Shown: positions 7,382 to 16,712, counted from the first letter of the stretch. The stretch: 64,000 nucleotides of DNA from Verrucomicrobiaceae bacterium (GCA_016713035.1 JADJPW010000002.1:744001-808000); one strand, 5' to 3'. Notes: generated by a model from the letters alone, not told the origin. Made by a program: numbers and translations.

Positions 7382-10183
7382 ATGTCCCAACGGCTTTTCC
7401 TCCTCGACGCGATGGCGCTCATTTATCGTGCGCACTTCGCCTTCATGAAAAACCCCATCCGCACCAGTGATGGGCTGAATACCTCCGCGCTGTACGGATT
7501 CGCCAACACGCTGCTGGACATCATTCACAACCAGAAACCCACACACCTCGGCGTCGCCTTTGACAACGCCGCACCGACCGTTCGCCATGAAATCTTCCCT
7601 GCCTACAAAGCGCAGCGTGAAGAGATGCCGGAGGACATTTCACTCGCCATCCCGAACGTGAAACGGCTGCTGCGGGCCATGAACGTGCCCATGCTGGAAA
7701 AGGACGGACTGGAGGCCGACGACATCATCGGCATCCTCGCCACGCAGGCGGATAAAGTCGGCCTGGAGACCTTCATGGTCACGCCGGACAAGGATTTCGG
7801 CCAACTCGTCACTGAGCATGTCAAAATCTTCAAACCCGGACGTGCGGGTGCCGACACGGAAATCCTCGGAGTGAAGGAAATCTGCGAGCGCTGGGGCATC
7901 GAGCGCCCTGCGCAGGTCATCGACATCCTCGGGCTCATGGGTGACGCGGTGGACAACATCCCCGGCGTCAAAGGCTTCGGCGAAAAGACCGCCACCGCGC
8001 TCATCCAGCAGTTCGGCAGCATCGAAAACCTGCTCGCCAACATCGATCAGCTCAAAGGCAAGCAGAAGGAAAAGCTCGAAGCCTGCCGCGAGGATGCCAT
8101 CCTCTCCAAAAAGCTCGCCACCATCATGCACGATGCGCCTTTCGACACGGGCATCGACGACCTCGTCATCCAAACGCATGTGAATGAAGAGCTGAAGGCC
8201 TTCTTCACCGAGTTCGAGTTCAACACCCTCGGTAAGCGTGTTTTCGGCGATGACTTCAAAGCCGGTCGCGGTCGCAAAACGGCTGCGGAAGCACCCGCAG
8301 GCGATCTTTTCGCCGCAGAGGCCATATCCACGCCCACGCCGACGAAACTGACTACCATCGCCGACACGCCGCATGTGTATCATTTGGTCCAAAGTGCCGC
8401 AGAACGCCAAAAACTGCTCACGGCGCTCGCGGAGCTGAAAAGCTACTGTTTTGACCTCGAAACGACCGGACTCGATCCCCGCGACACGCAGATCGTCGGC
8501 ATCGCGTTTTCATGGCAGGCGCATGAGGGCTGGTTCGTGTACTTCCCGCGTGATCAAAAGGTCGCGAAGGCCGTTTTGGAGGAATTCCGCCCGCTGCTCA
8601 CTCGCGAAGGCGTGGAGAAGATCGGGCACAATTTGAAGTTCGACCTCAGCGTGCTCCTCGCCCACGGCATGGAGGTCCGCGGGCCATTTTTCGACAGCAT
8701 GCTCGCACATGCGCTCATCGACCCGGATCAACGCCACGGCATGGATTACCTCTCCGAGTCGCTGTTGAGCTACACGCCCGTGCCGATCACGCAGGTCATC
8801 TGCACGGAGAAAGATGACCTCTTCAGCACCACCATGGCGCAGGCAGCTGCCGAGGATGCGCAAAAAGTCGCCGACTACGCCGCTGAGGACGCCGACGTGA
8901 CCTGGCAGCTCGCCGCGAAACTGCGCCCACAAATCGCCACCACCGGCCACACGCGAGTCTTTGAAGAAATCGAGTGCCCGCTGCTCCCCGTGCTCACACG
9001 CATGGAGCACGTCGGCGTGAAAATCGATGTCCAGGCACTGCGTGAATACGGGATAGAGCTCGACAAAAAAGCCAAAGAACTCGAACGCAAAATCCACGAG
9101 GTCGCTGGCATGGCGGTGAACCTCAACAGCCCCAAACAGCTCGGCGAAGTGCTCTTTGATAAGCTCAAACTCAGCGACAAGCCGAAGAAAACCGCCACAG
9201 GCCAATACCAGACCAATGAGCAGGTGCTACAGTCGCTTTTGGGCACGCACCCCATCATCCAGGACATCCTCGATTATCGTGAAGTCACCAAGCTGAACAG
9301 CACCTACGTCGAAGCGCTGCCACATGCCGTTTCACGCGTCACAGGCCGCGTGCATACCACGTTTCATCAGCTCATGGCCGCCACCGGCCGCATGGCCAGC
9401 AGCAATCCGAACCTGCAAAACATCCCCATCCGCAGCGACTTGGGCCGCGAAATAAGAAAGGCCTTCATCCCCGGCCACGACGGCTGGGTTTTGCTCAGCG
9501 CCGACTACTCCCAGATCGAACTCCGCGTCATGGCCGCCCTCAGCGGCGACGCCGCAATGATCGAGGCCTTCGCGCAGGGCCAGGACATCCACATCGCCAC
9601 CGCCGCCCGCGTCTATGGCGTGCCACTCGACGGCGTGCTGCCCGAGATGCGCCGCACGGCCAAGATGGTCAACTTTGGCATCATCTACGGCATTAGCGCC
9701 TTCGGTTTGAGCCAACGCCTCGGCATCCCGCGTGGTGAGGCCGCCACCATCATCGACAACTACTTCAAGCAGTTCCCCGGCATCAAAGCCTTCATGGATC
9801 AAATCGTCGCCGATGCCCGCAAAAGCGGCTACGTCGAGACTTTAACCGGCCGCCGCCGCGCCATCCGCGACCTCACTAGCGGAAACGCCACCATCCGTGG
9901 CCAAGCCGAACGCGTGGCGATGAACACCCCCATCCAAGGCACCGCCGCCGACATGATCAAGCTCGCCATGATCCGCGTCGAGACCGCCCTTCGCGCCGCC
10001 AACCTACAAACCCGCATGCTCCTCCAAGTGCATGACGAGCTCCTCTTCGAACTCCCCGAATCCGAAGTCGAACAAGCCCGCTCCATCATCCTCCACGAAA
10101 TGAAACACGCCCTTCAGCTCCCCCACGGCGTCCCCGCCGAGGTCGAAGCGGGAACGGGCATGGATTGGTTCAAGGCGCATTGA
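7382..10183 (+). CDS. polA: DNA polymerase I
   Basis: A 933-residue, three-domain polymerase for repair and Okazaki-fragment processing. Residues ~1-290 are the 5'-3' nuclease (LLDAMALIYRAHFA, DGLEADDIIG, TPDKDFGQLV, GDAVDNIPGVKGFGEKTA). Residues ~345-530 are a 3'-5' exonuclease that keeps its acidic residues (FDLETTGLD at ~357, HNLKFDLSVL, YAAEDADVTW), so proofreading is probably active. Residues ~540-933 are the polymerase (DYSQIELRVMAALSGD at ~707, RRTAKMVNFGIIYG, QVHDELLFE at ~882). The start at 7382 is chosen because the protein begins MSQRLFLLDAMALIYR; an in-frame ATG at 7337 lies in the degenerate end of the repeat array. Confidence 0.97.
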   Translation: MSQRLFLLDAMALIYRAHFAFMKNPIRTSDGLNTSALYGFANTLLDIIHNQKPTHLGVAFDNAAPTVRHEIFPAYKAQREEMPEDISLAIPNVKRLLRAMNVPMLEKDGLEADDIIGILATQADKVGLETFMVTPDKDFGQLVTEHVKIFKPGRAGADTEILGVKEICERWGIERPAQVIDILGLMGDAVDNIPGVKGFGEKTATALIQQFGSIENLLANIDQLKGKQKEKLEACREDAILSKKLATIMHDAPFDTGIDDLVIQTHVNEELKAFFTEFEFNTLGKRVFGDDFKAGRGRKTAAEAPAGDLFAAEAISTPTPTKLTTIADTPHVYHLVQSAAERQKLLTALAELKSYCFDLETTGLDPRDTQIVGIAFSWQAHEGWFVYFPRDQKVAKAVLEEFRPLLTREGVEKIGHNLKFDLSVLLAHGMEVRGPFFDSMLAHALIDPDQRHGMDYLSESLLSYTPVPITQVICTEKDDLFSTTMAQAAAEDAQKVADYAAEDADVTWQLAAKLRPQIATTGHTRVFEEIECPLLPVLTRMEHVGVKIDVQALREYGIELDKKAKELERKIHEVAGMAVNLNSPKQLGEVLFDKLKLSDKPKKTATGQYQTNEQVLQSLLGTHPIIQDILDYREVTKLNSTYVEALPHAVSRVTGRVHTTFHQLMAATGRMASSNPNLQNIPIRSDLGREIRKAFIPGHDGWVLLSADYSQIELRVMAALSGDAAMIEAFAQGQDIHIATAARVYGVPLDGVLPEMRRTAKMVNFGIIYGISAFGLSQRLGIPRGEAATIIDNYFKQFPGIKAFMDQIVADARKSGYVETLTGRRRAIRDLTSGNATIRGQAERVAMNTPIQGTAADMIKLAMIRVETALRAANLQTRMLLQVHDELLFELPESEVEQARSIILHEMKHALQLPHGVPAEVEAGTGMDWFKAH

Positions 10184-10297
10184 GCCGAGGGGCCTCCAGG
10201 GCTCCAATTTAAGAAGCACTCCTCCCCGGCGATTTCACAAAACCTTCACCCTGCCGCGCTTGCTTGATCAGGCGGGCTGCGCATTCATGGGGGCCTC

Positions 10298-11896
10298 ATG
10301 TCCAGCCAGGCCCGCTCTACCGGCATCGTCTCTATCGCTATCCTCTGCAGCCGTATTCTCGGGCTGGTGAGGGATCAGGTGCTCGGGGGTGTTTTTGGGA
10401 TGAAGTTCGCGGGCATTTTCGCGATGGCGTTTCGCACGCCAAATATGCTGCGCGATCTCTTTGCAGAGGGGGCGCTCTCCACGGCCTTCGTCACCACTTT
10501 TTCCAAGAAAATCAAACTAGAGGGGGATGAGGCTGCGTGGCAGCTCGGGCGGAAAATGGTATCGCTCTCGCTTTGCTTCATGACAATGGTGGCGATGGCA
10601 GGTGTGGCGCTGGCACCATGGATTTTCCGGCTGCTGACACCGGGGTGGAAGGATGAGGCTAGTATCGAGCTCGGGGTGACGCTGGCGCAGATCATGTATC
10701 CATTCATCACGATCGTGTCACTCACGGCGCTGGTCATGGGGATGCTCAATGCGAAGAAGGTTTTCTTCATTCCGGCGGTGGCATCAGCGTTTTTTAACCT
10801 GGGGTGCATCCTCGGTGGCTATGCGGTGGCTTGGATGATGGACCCGGCCTTCCGTGAGGGCGTGATCACGGAGCGGAGCCTGATGGGATTTGCAGTGGGC
10901 ACTCTGATCGGTGGAGCGATGCAGCTCGCCGTGCAGCTCCCTTCGCTGAAGCGTGTGGGCTTCCGCTTCGGGCTGGATTTCGGCTGGAAGGACAGTGGGG
11001 TAAAGGATGTGCTGCATTTGATGTGGCCATCTCTGCTCGCGGCCTGCGGCACGCAGGTGAATGTGCTGCTGAACTCGATTTTTGCCTCGTACACACCTGG
11101 GCAGGAGTCAGCATCGGGGTGGCTGGCGTATGCGCAGCGGCTCCAGCAGCTCCCGCTGGGTCTATTCGGTGTCGCGGTAGCGACGGTGACGCTGCCGATG
11201 CTCAGTCGGCTCGCTACAGAGGGTATCACGCCGGAGTTTCGTGCGGCTTTGGCCAAAGGGTTGCGCTTGGTGCTATTCCTCACGCTGCCATGTGCGGCGG
11301 GGCTGTCGCTTTTGGCGCATGAGATCATCTCGGTCATCTTTGAGCATGGCCGCTTCAAATCGTATGATGTGGTGCAGACGGCTGCGCCGCTTCAGGCCTT
11401 TGCATTCGGTCTGGTGTTCTACTCAGGGATCAAGGTGCTGCAGCCATCGTTTTACACCATCGGGCGGCGTTTTATTCCGATGTACACCTCCCTGGGCATC
11501 ATTGTTTTCACTGCGGCAGCGAATGCCTTTACGGTCTTTGTGTTAAAGTGGGATCATACCGCGCTGGCGTGGGGCACGGGCGTGGGGCTGGCGCTGAATT
11601 TTACCGTGCTCTATGTGTGTATGCGGCGCTTTGCCTCTGGACTAGAGACGGGCTCACTCATGGCGACGATGCTGCGTGTCGGTGGGGCCGTGCTCGCCAT
11701 GAGCGCGGTGTGCGTAGCGGCGAAATACACGATTTTGGCGGATTGGGAGCATCTGGGCCTGATCGCCCGTATGCTGAGGCTCGGGCTCACGATCAGTCTT
11801 TCGGCCGTTCTTTACTTCATGGTGACGCAGCGGCTGCGAGTGGAGGAATCCTCCGAATTTCTCTCGATTCTGAGCCGACGCTTCGGTAAAAAGTGA
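10298..11896 (+). CDS. murJ: Lipid II flippase MurJ
   Basis: A 532-residue polytopic membrane protein of the MviN/MurJ family, which moves lipid-linked peptidoglycan precursor across the inner membrane. The N-terminus (GIVSIAILCSRILGLVRDQVL, then AFRTPNMLRDLFAEGALSTAFVTTF) is the family hallmark, followed by about 14 hydrophobic segments including LGLFGVAVATVTLPMLSR. Length is normal. It follows polA by about 115 bases and precedes a small membrane-anchored protein by only 7 bases, with which it is probably co-transcribed. Confidence 0.95.
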   Translation: MSSQARSTGIVSIAILCSRILGLVRDQVLGGVFGMKFAGIFAMAFRTPNMLRDLFAEGALSTAFVTTFSKKIKLEGDEAAWQLGRKMVSLSLCFMTMVAMAGVALAPWIFRLLTPGWKDEASIELGVTLAQIMYPFITIVSLTALVMGMLNAKKVFFIPAVASAFFNLGCILGGYAVAWMMDPAFREGVITERSLMGFAVGTLIGGAMQLAVQLPSLKRVGFRFGLDFGWKDSGVKDVLHLMWPSLLAACGTQVNVLLNSIFASYTPGQESASGWLAYAQRLQQLPLGLFGVAVATVTLPMLSRLATEGITPEFRAALAKGLRLVLFLTLPCAAGLSLLAHEIISVIFEHGRFKSYDVVQTAAPLQAFAFGLVFYSGIKVLQPSFYTIGRRFIPMYTSLGIIVFTAAANAFTVFVLKWDHTALAWGTGVGLALNFTVLYVCMRRFASGLETGSLMATMLRVGGAVLAMSAVCVAAKYTILADWEHLGLIARMLRLGLTISLSAVLYFMVTQRLRVEESSEFLSILSRRFGKK

Positions 11897-11903
11897 TTCG
11901 TGT

Positions 11904-12500
11904 ATGAATAAGCAACGTCTTTGGCTCCAGGTCGCCGCCTTTCTCGCCCTCGTATGGGGCGCGTTAGCTGTCGTGCTGTGGTGGACAGAGGACCATGTCT
12001 TTACGCCTGAAAAGACGCTCGTATTGATGAATGAGTCGCCCTGGTATGTGAATGAACGCCTCGGTCCACGCCAGCGCGGCACACATCTGGATAAGGTCAT
12101 CGCCTCCGTCTCCCGGCTCACTTACAACCAGCGAGAAACCATGCGCGAGGATGGCGCTGAGAGTGTGGACCGCTTCATGAAATCCCTCACCGAGGACGAA
12201 AAGGGCGAGTACATCTCACGCATTGTGGAGCAAACCTTTCTCTCCGTCATGAAGGGCATCGAAAAGCTCCCACCCGAAGAGCGCCGCCGTGTGACTGGTG
12301 CTATCCAGCGTGACATGAAAAAGCGCGGCACGCAGAGCCCAGAGATGCAGCTCCTGCTCGATCAAAGTGCGGCTGATTTCGAGAAAGCGCTGCTAAAGGA
12401 TGCCGGCATGTTCTTCAAGCAAGCTCCACTCGCGACAAAGCTGGAAATGGCTCCGCTGCTAGAGGGTATGCAGGCTCGCATATTGCTTTTTGCACGCTGA
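11904..12500 (+). CDS. Hypothetical membrane-anchored protein downstream of murJ
   Basis: A 198-residue protein I do not recognise. Residues ~7-26 form one hydrophobic segment (LWLQVAAFLALVWGALAVVLWW); the rest is hydrophilic and strongly helical, rich in Glu, Arg and Lys (for example EKLPPEERRRVTGAIQRDMKK). The likely topology is an N-terminal anchor with the body in the periplasm, although the basic residues before the segment are few. It starts 7 bases after murJ and ends 21 bases before a secreted beta-propeller gene, so an operon with either is plausible. No catalytic motif is visible. Confidence 0.65.
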   Translation: MNKQRLWLQVAAFLALVWGALAVVLWWTEDHVFTPEKTLVLMNESPWYVNERLGPRQRGTHLDKVIASVSRLTYNQRETMREDGAESVDRFMKSLTEDEKGEYISRIVEQTFLSVMKGIEKLPPEERRRVTGAIQRDMKKRGTQSPEMQLLLDQSAADFEKALLKDAGMFFKQAPLATKLEMAPLLEGMQARILLFAR

Positions 12501-12521
12501 GGGTTCTTCGCTCTTATCTTT

Positions 12522-13832
12522 ATGAAACATTGCCTACTGATCATCACACTGGCAGTCTCCGTCGCGGCTTCTGATACGGAAAACTGGCCGCAGTTTCGTG
12601 GAGCGAAGTCGGATGGTTTAGGCGAGGGTTTGACATTACCTGTGACGTGGAGTGACACAGAGAACGTGGTGTGGAAGGCGAAGGTGCCGGGCTGGGGGTG
12701 GTCGTCGCCGATTGTGTGGGGCGATAAGGTCTTCGTGACTTCGGCGGCCGGTAAGAAGGAACTGCCGACGCCGCATGTGGGCGGTTATCCGGGTGGGCAT
12801 CTGGAACAAAAGGAGACGCATCGCTGGATGCTGTGGTGCCTCGATTTCGAGACAGGGCGGATTCTATGGGAGTTCGAGGCACACAAGGGTATCCCACCGC
12901 AGATGCGGCATCCGCGCAGCTCTTTTGCCAATGAGACTCCAGTGACGGATGGCGAGCGCGTGTATGCCTACTTTGCCAATATCGGCTTGTTTTGCTGCGA
13001 CATGACAGGGCAGAAGCTCTGGGAACATCGCTGGCCGAGCTACCCGATGCGCGATGGTTGGAACACGGGCTCGTCGCCAGTGCTGCACAGCGGACGCATC
13101 TTCATCCAGAATGACAATGAGGAAGCCTCATTCGTCGAGACGCTGGATGCACTCACAGGCAAGTCGCTCTGGCGTGTTGCGCGCGAGGAGCGCAGCACCT
13201 GGTCCACGCCGTATGTCTGGGAGAGCGGTCAGCGCACGGAGCTGATCACCATCGGCATGAACAAAGTCCGCTCTTATGCGGTGGAAGATGGGACGCTGCT
13301 CTGGGAACTCAGCGGCACCGCCGGACTCGTGAGCCAGATCCCTGTCTCAAAGCATGGCCTGCTCTACGTCGGCGCGGGCTATCACTATGGCCCTCTCTAT
13401 GCCATCAAACCCGGCGCGAAGGGCGACATCACGCTGCAAGGCGACGCGACGAGCAATGAGTTCATCGTGTGGAGTCAGAAGCGCGGCTCCAGCATCCATC
13501 CCGGCTACCTCATCAGCGGCGACCGGCTCTTTGTCTGCTACGACTCCGGCTTGCTCGGCTGCTTCGATGCAAAGACCGGCGCTGAGATCATCGCCAAACA
13601 ACGCCTCAATACCAAGGGAAGCCGCTTCTACGCCTCGCCCTGGGCCTACAATGGCCATCTCTTCATGCTCAATGAAAACGGCGACACTTGGGTCATCGAC
13701 GACGGCCCCGAATACAAGCTGCTGCACAAGAACACCCTCGGCGACGTCGCCTGGGCCACGCCTGCCATTGCGAGAGGGAGCTTGCTGATCCGCACGTATT
13801 CGTGGCTATATCGAATCCAGAACAAGAAGTGA
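12522..13832 (+). CDS. Secreted PQQ-like beta-propeller repeat protein
   Basis: A 436-residue protein with a signal peptide (MKHCLLIITLAVSVAAS) and the opening ENWPQFRGAKSDG typical of verrucomicrobial/planctomycete PQQ-binding-like beta-propeller proteins (BamB/quinoprotein dehydrogenase fold). Repeats of the type LDALTGKSLWRV, VEDGTLLWEL, FDAKTGAEII mark successive blades. Catalytic PQQ ligands of true alcohol dehydrogenases cannot be identified, so an enzymatic role is unproven. A paralogue with the same opening lies at 22.2 kb, on the far side of the redox island. Confidence 0.8.
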   Translation: MKHCLLIITLAVSVAASDTENWPQFRGAKSDGLGEGLTLPVTWSDTENVVWKAKVPGWGWSSPIVWGDKVFVTSAAGKKELPTPHVGGYPGGHLEQKETHRWMLWCLDFETGRILWEFEAHKGIPPQMRHPRSSFANETPVTDGERVYAYFANIGLFCCDMTGQKLWEHRWPSYPMRDGWNTGSSPVLHSGRIFIQNDNEEASFVETLDALTGKSLWRVAREERSTWSTPYVWESGQRTELITIGMNKVRSYAVEDGTLLWELSGTAGLVSQIPVSKHGLLYVGAGYHYGPLYAIKPGAKGDITLQGDATSNEFIVWSQKRGSSIHPGYLISGDRLFVCYDSGLLGCFDAKTGAEIIAKQRLNTKGSRFYASPWAYNGHLFMLNENGDTWVIDDGPEYKLLHKNTLGDVAWATPAIARGSLLIRTYSWLYRIQNKK

Positions 13833-13838
13833 CCCGCC

Positions 13839-14996
13839 ATGAAACTCGCGTTCCTTATTCTCATCACCGCAGGCCTACTCCACGCTCAAGAGGCCACGAC
13901 ACTTAAGGCCATCAAGGCCGCCTCTGAACGCGGCACGCTGAGCGATCAGCGCCAGCTCGTGCGTGGCGATACGGGCAAGTGGAACGATGCGGCGATGCTC
14001 CTGCACGCTCCATCGCTTGCCAAGAAACCACAAGGCTTGTCGCTTGATGATTGGATCGATGACCTGACCGAGAAAAGGCCGAGCGTCACTGCGGGCGACG
14101 ACGTTTGGCTTCTCTTCCGCACCCGCCAACTCGATGACAATGACCGCGTGTGGATAGAGAAGATCGAGCGCAGCGGCTCAGCCTTTACCATCACAATGCA
14201 CGAGGCGATTTGGCAGGGAAACTACTTCAAAACCTTCACCTACTACGAGGTGGACGCGGTGAACCTCGGCAAGCTGCCCGCTGGCGACTACACCGTGACG
14301 TGGCTCGTGAAACCGCTCGTCTTCAAGCAGCTCGAAAAGCCCCGCGAGGCGCAGAACAATTACCAAACCAACTGGCCCACCGATGCCAAGCTAGGCGACG
14401 GTAAGGTGGTGGAGCTGAAGACGACGTTTTCCGTGCCAGCGTCGAAGTGCCGAGCGCTCGTCATGGGCGACTCCATGCTTTTGCACTTTCTCCCGCGCCA
14501 ACTTCAGGAAGTTCGCCACCGGGATCGAGTGACTGCCTTTCGCCGTAGTGATGCCGATGATGAGTGGCGGTGGTGCAGGGTTCAGGGGAATGATTTTCAA
14601 CCGCACTCCTGCCATGCAATCCATCCGTTCAGACACCAGCGCCACGCCTCGACCTGCTTCGACGGCGGCGATCAAACTCGTAGCGCTGTCGTGCTCCTCC
14701 ACGATCTGCGGTGGTCGAGCGAAGTCGGCAAAGAGATCCGCGATCCAGGCGTGATGCTCAGGATAGTCGGCGAGCGTGAAGGCTACCAAAGGCTCCGCTG
14801 CGAGTTGCTTGAGGCTGATCTTCTTCAGCTTGGCCAATGGATGGTCAGGACGCATCAAGACACTCACCGCTTGGCGATCCATTTCAATGAAATCGAGTCC
14901 CTCCATGACCCTCACACTGACTTTCAACAGCATCGCCATGTGCAGCGAGCCCGTGCGCAGACCGCGCAGCATCTCCTGCGTGGACTGGTCGTGTAG
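13839..14996 (+). CDS. Secreted hypothetical protein, natural 3' end probably lost
   Basis: The gene begins 6 bases after the beta-propeller with a signal peptide (MKLAFLILITAGLLHAQ). The first ~205 residues look like a genuine secreted protein of unknown function (DDVWLLFRTRQLDD, GDYTVTWLVKPLVFK, VVELKTTFSVP). From about 14460 onward the frame is simply the complement of the lysR gene and becomes rich in Arg, His, Gln and Asp, unlike the N-terminal part. The open frame to 14996 is therefore probably a read-through after the original 3' end was lost where the redox island begins. Only 13839 to ~14450 is supported as coding. Confidence 0.5.
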   Translation: MKLAFLILITAGLLHAQEATTLKAIKAASERGTLSDQRQLVRGDTGKWNDAAMLLHAPSLAKKPQGLSLDDWIDDLTEKRPSVTAGDDVWLLFRTRQLDDNDRVWIEKIERSGSAFTITMHEAIWQGNYFKTFTYYEVDAVNLGKLPAGDYTVTWLVKPLVFKQLEKPREAQNNYQTNWPTDAKLGDGKVVELKTTFSVPASKCRALVMGDSMLLHFLPRQLQEVRHRDRVTAFRRSDADDEWRWCRVQGNDFQPHSCHAIHPFRHQRHASTCFDGGDQTRSAVVLLHDLRWSSEVGKEIRDPGVMLRIVGEREGYQRLRCELLEADLLQLGQWMVRTHQDTHRLAIHFNEIESLHDPHTDFQQHRHVQRARAQTAQHLLRGLVV

Positions 14997-15365
14997 CTGC
15001 ACACGCACACCAGGGTGTTGCTCCTGAAACGCACGCAGCAGCCGTGGCAGCATCTCCACAGCAAGTGAGGGCGCATAGCCAAGATGCAGCTCACCCACTT
15101 GACCCTTCGCCACCGCACGGGCAGCCTCCACTGCTTCGCCTGCTCCGCGCATCACCTTGCGAGCATGATCGAGGAACACACGACCCGCTTCCGTGAGTCG
15201 CAGAGATTTGGCCCCGTGATCGAACAATTCAAAGCCAAGCTCCTGCTCCAAGTCACGAATCTGCCGACTCAACGACGGCTGCGCCACACGCAACTGCGCC
15301 GCCGCACGAGTGATATTCTCATGCTCGGCGACCGCGATGAAGTAACGAAGGTGGCGTAGTTCCAT
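14391..15365 (-). CDS. LysR-type transcriptional regulator
   Basis: A 324-residue LysR regulator. The start is set at MELRHLRYFIAVAEHENITR, the usual family beginning; an in-frame extension to 15422 has no family support. Residues 1-65 are the winged helix-turn-helix (AAAQLRVAQPSLSRQIRDLEQELGFELF), residues ~90-295 the effector-binding domain (GELHLGYAPS through GITTAKGSHSIPVANFL). The last ~25 residues (from HDERSALRRW) lie beyond the normal LysR end and are read from the 3' remnant of the convergent gene, marking a junction. It is divergent from the isochorismatase gene, and a GACAAGGTATT motif in the intergenic region recurs before the pirin gene. Confidence 0.9.
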   Translation of the reverse strand: MELRHLRYFIAVAEHENITRAAAQLRVAQPSLSRQIRDLEQELGFELFDHGAKSLRLTEAGRVFLDHARKVMRGAGEAVEAARAVAKGQVGELHLGYAPSLAVEMLPRLLRAFQEQHPGVRVQLHDQSTQEMLRGLRTGSLHMAMLLKVSVRVMEGLDFIEMDRQAVSVLMRPDHPLAKLKKISLKQLAAEPLVAFTLADYPEHHAWIADLFADFARPPQIVEEHDSATSLIAAVEAGRGVALVSERMDCMAGVRLKIIPLNPAPPPLIIGITTAKGSHSIPVANFLKLAREKVQKHGVAHDERSALRRWHGKRRLQLHHLTVA

Positions 15366-15390
15366 AATCGCTAGCATACACGGCAGGCAT

Positions 15391-15420
15391 GGTGAGCCAA
15401 GGGACAAGGTATTGTCCGGC
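15391..15420. promoter_or_regulatory. Putative LysR-binding site, lysR/isochorismatase intergenic region
   Basis: The 29-base stretch beginning ATGGTGAGCCAAGGGACAAG shares 20 or so positions with the stretch at 21113-21141 upstream of the pirin gene, including an exact GACAAGGTATT. Site 1 lies between divergently transcribed lysR and the first isochorismatase gene, the usual place for a LysR autoregulatory site. No experimental support; inferred from position and recurrence. Confidence 0.5.
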
Positions 15421-15490
15421 ACACTTCACCGAAGCTCTGGGGTGAGGGAGTTCGACAGCGAACTCACACCAACCTGAATCCAAAAACACT

Positions 15491-16179
15491 ATGAGCACCA
15501 CCATCAAGACCATGATCGACCCTAACGACGCTGTTATGCTACTGATTGACCATCAGAGCGGACTCTTCCACTCGTGGCAGACATGGACATGCTGACCCTG
15601 CGCAACAACGTCACCGCACTCGCCAAGGTCGCACATCTCGCCAAGGTCCCCACGTTCACGACGGCTTCCGTCCCGGATGGTCCCAATGGACCGCTCATTC
15701 CAGACATTCACGCGGCCAATCCCGACGCCGTTTACATCCCGCGCACGGGCCAGATCAATGCCTGGGACAATCCCAAGTGGGTCGAGGCCATCGAGAAGAC
15801 CGGACGCAAGACCTTGCTCATCGCAGGCACCTTGACCAGCGTTTGCATGTCCTTCCCCACGCTCAGTGCGCTCGCCGCAGGCTACAAGGTCTTCACCATC
15901 ATCGACGCCTCCGGCAACTGGTCCAAGATGGCCACGGACATCACCATGGCGCGAGTCGTGCAGGCTGGTGCGATGCCCATCGACACCTACGCCGTCCTCG
16001 CGGAGATCATGTCCACCTGGAATCGTCCCGATGCGATGGAGTTCGCCAATATCATGGTGGACCATATCGTGCCGCACTATCGCCTGCTCAACGAGAGCTA
16101 CGGCAAAGCCCAGAGCGTGCAAAAGCTAGGCCACGAGACCAAGCTAGAGAAGCTCGTGCTGCCCGGCGAGAAAGCCTAA
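15491..16179 (+). pseudogene. Isochorismatase/YcaC-type hydrolase, interrupted by a -1 frameshift
   Basis: The natural start is the ATG at 15491; the first frame gives MSTTIKTMIDPNDAVMLLID, with the catalytic Asp in LLIDHQSGLFHS, and then stops after about 35 residues. One base is missing between 15569 and 15574. The next frame carries the rest of the fold, VADMDMLTLRNNVTALAKVA onward, with the catalytic Cys in GTLTSVCMSFPTL. With the base restored the protein is about 229 residues and aligns along its length with the intact paralogue at 16713. These cysteine hydrolases act on small amides or vinyl ethers; the substrate is unknown. First gene of the island, divergent from lysR. Confidence 0.8.
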
Positions 16180-16256
16180 AGCGCCCTTCGAGTCAACGGG
16201 GCGGGCCACTCACGGCCCGCCCCGTCTGATGCCAACCACCAACGCAAATCAATGCC

Positions 16257-16655
16257 ATGACACCCCAAGCCATCGAAGTCGCCAAAGTCAGTGAATTCCC
16301 TCCTGGCACCATGCGTGCCGTGGATGTCGCCGGATTCGAACTCCTGCTCGTCAATGCAGACGGACGCCTATTCGCCATGAGTCGCCGTTGCGGCCACATG
16401 AACGCCTCGCTCGCCGACGGCGTGCTGAAAGGCAATGTCGTGACCTGTGCCTTCCACTCAGCACGGTTCGACGTGGCCACCGCAGGCAAAGTCGGCGACG
16501 CCGTGCTGGTTCGTCCCGCAGGCGCAGATCAAGCCCCACCAGAACTGGCCGCCTATCTGGCCAAGGCTGGAAAATTGACAGCAGGAATCAAAACGCACGA
16601 CTGCCAGAAGTTCGATGTCGTCGTCGAGGGCGACATCATCAAGGTGGTGATTTGA
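16257..16655 (+). CDS. Rieske-type [2Fe-2S] protein
   Basis: A 132-residue soluble protein with the Rieske cluster ligands Cys45-x-His47 (RRCGHMNASL) and Cys64-x2-His67 (VVTCAFHSARFDV), resembling the small ferredoxin components of ring-hydroxylating oxygenases and NirD-like proteins. It lacks a signal peptide and membrane segment. The usual second-box SCPYHG is replaced by TCAFHSARFD, a variant seen in Rieske proteins of nonclassical context. It sits between two isochorismatase-type hydrolases, so it probably supplies electrons or senses redox state in the same pathway; no oxygenase or ferredoxin reductase is adjacent. Confidence 0.85.
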   Translation: MTPQAIEVAKVSEFPPGTMRAVDVAGFELLLVNADGRLFAMSRRCGHMNASLADGVLKGNVVTCAFHSARFDVATAGKVGDAVLVRPAGADQAPPELAAYLAKAGKLTAGIKTHDCQKFDVVVEGDIIKVVI

Positions 16656-16712
16656 CCTTCCCTCTCACAACCAAGCTCGTTCACCAAAACCAGAAACCAA
16701 GAAACCAACCAA

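Noticed and set aside
15546..16229. 227-residue gene in the other frame over the first isochorismatase
   Set aside because: Arg/His-rich reading frame with no domain; the hydrolase frame explains the same DNA.
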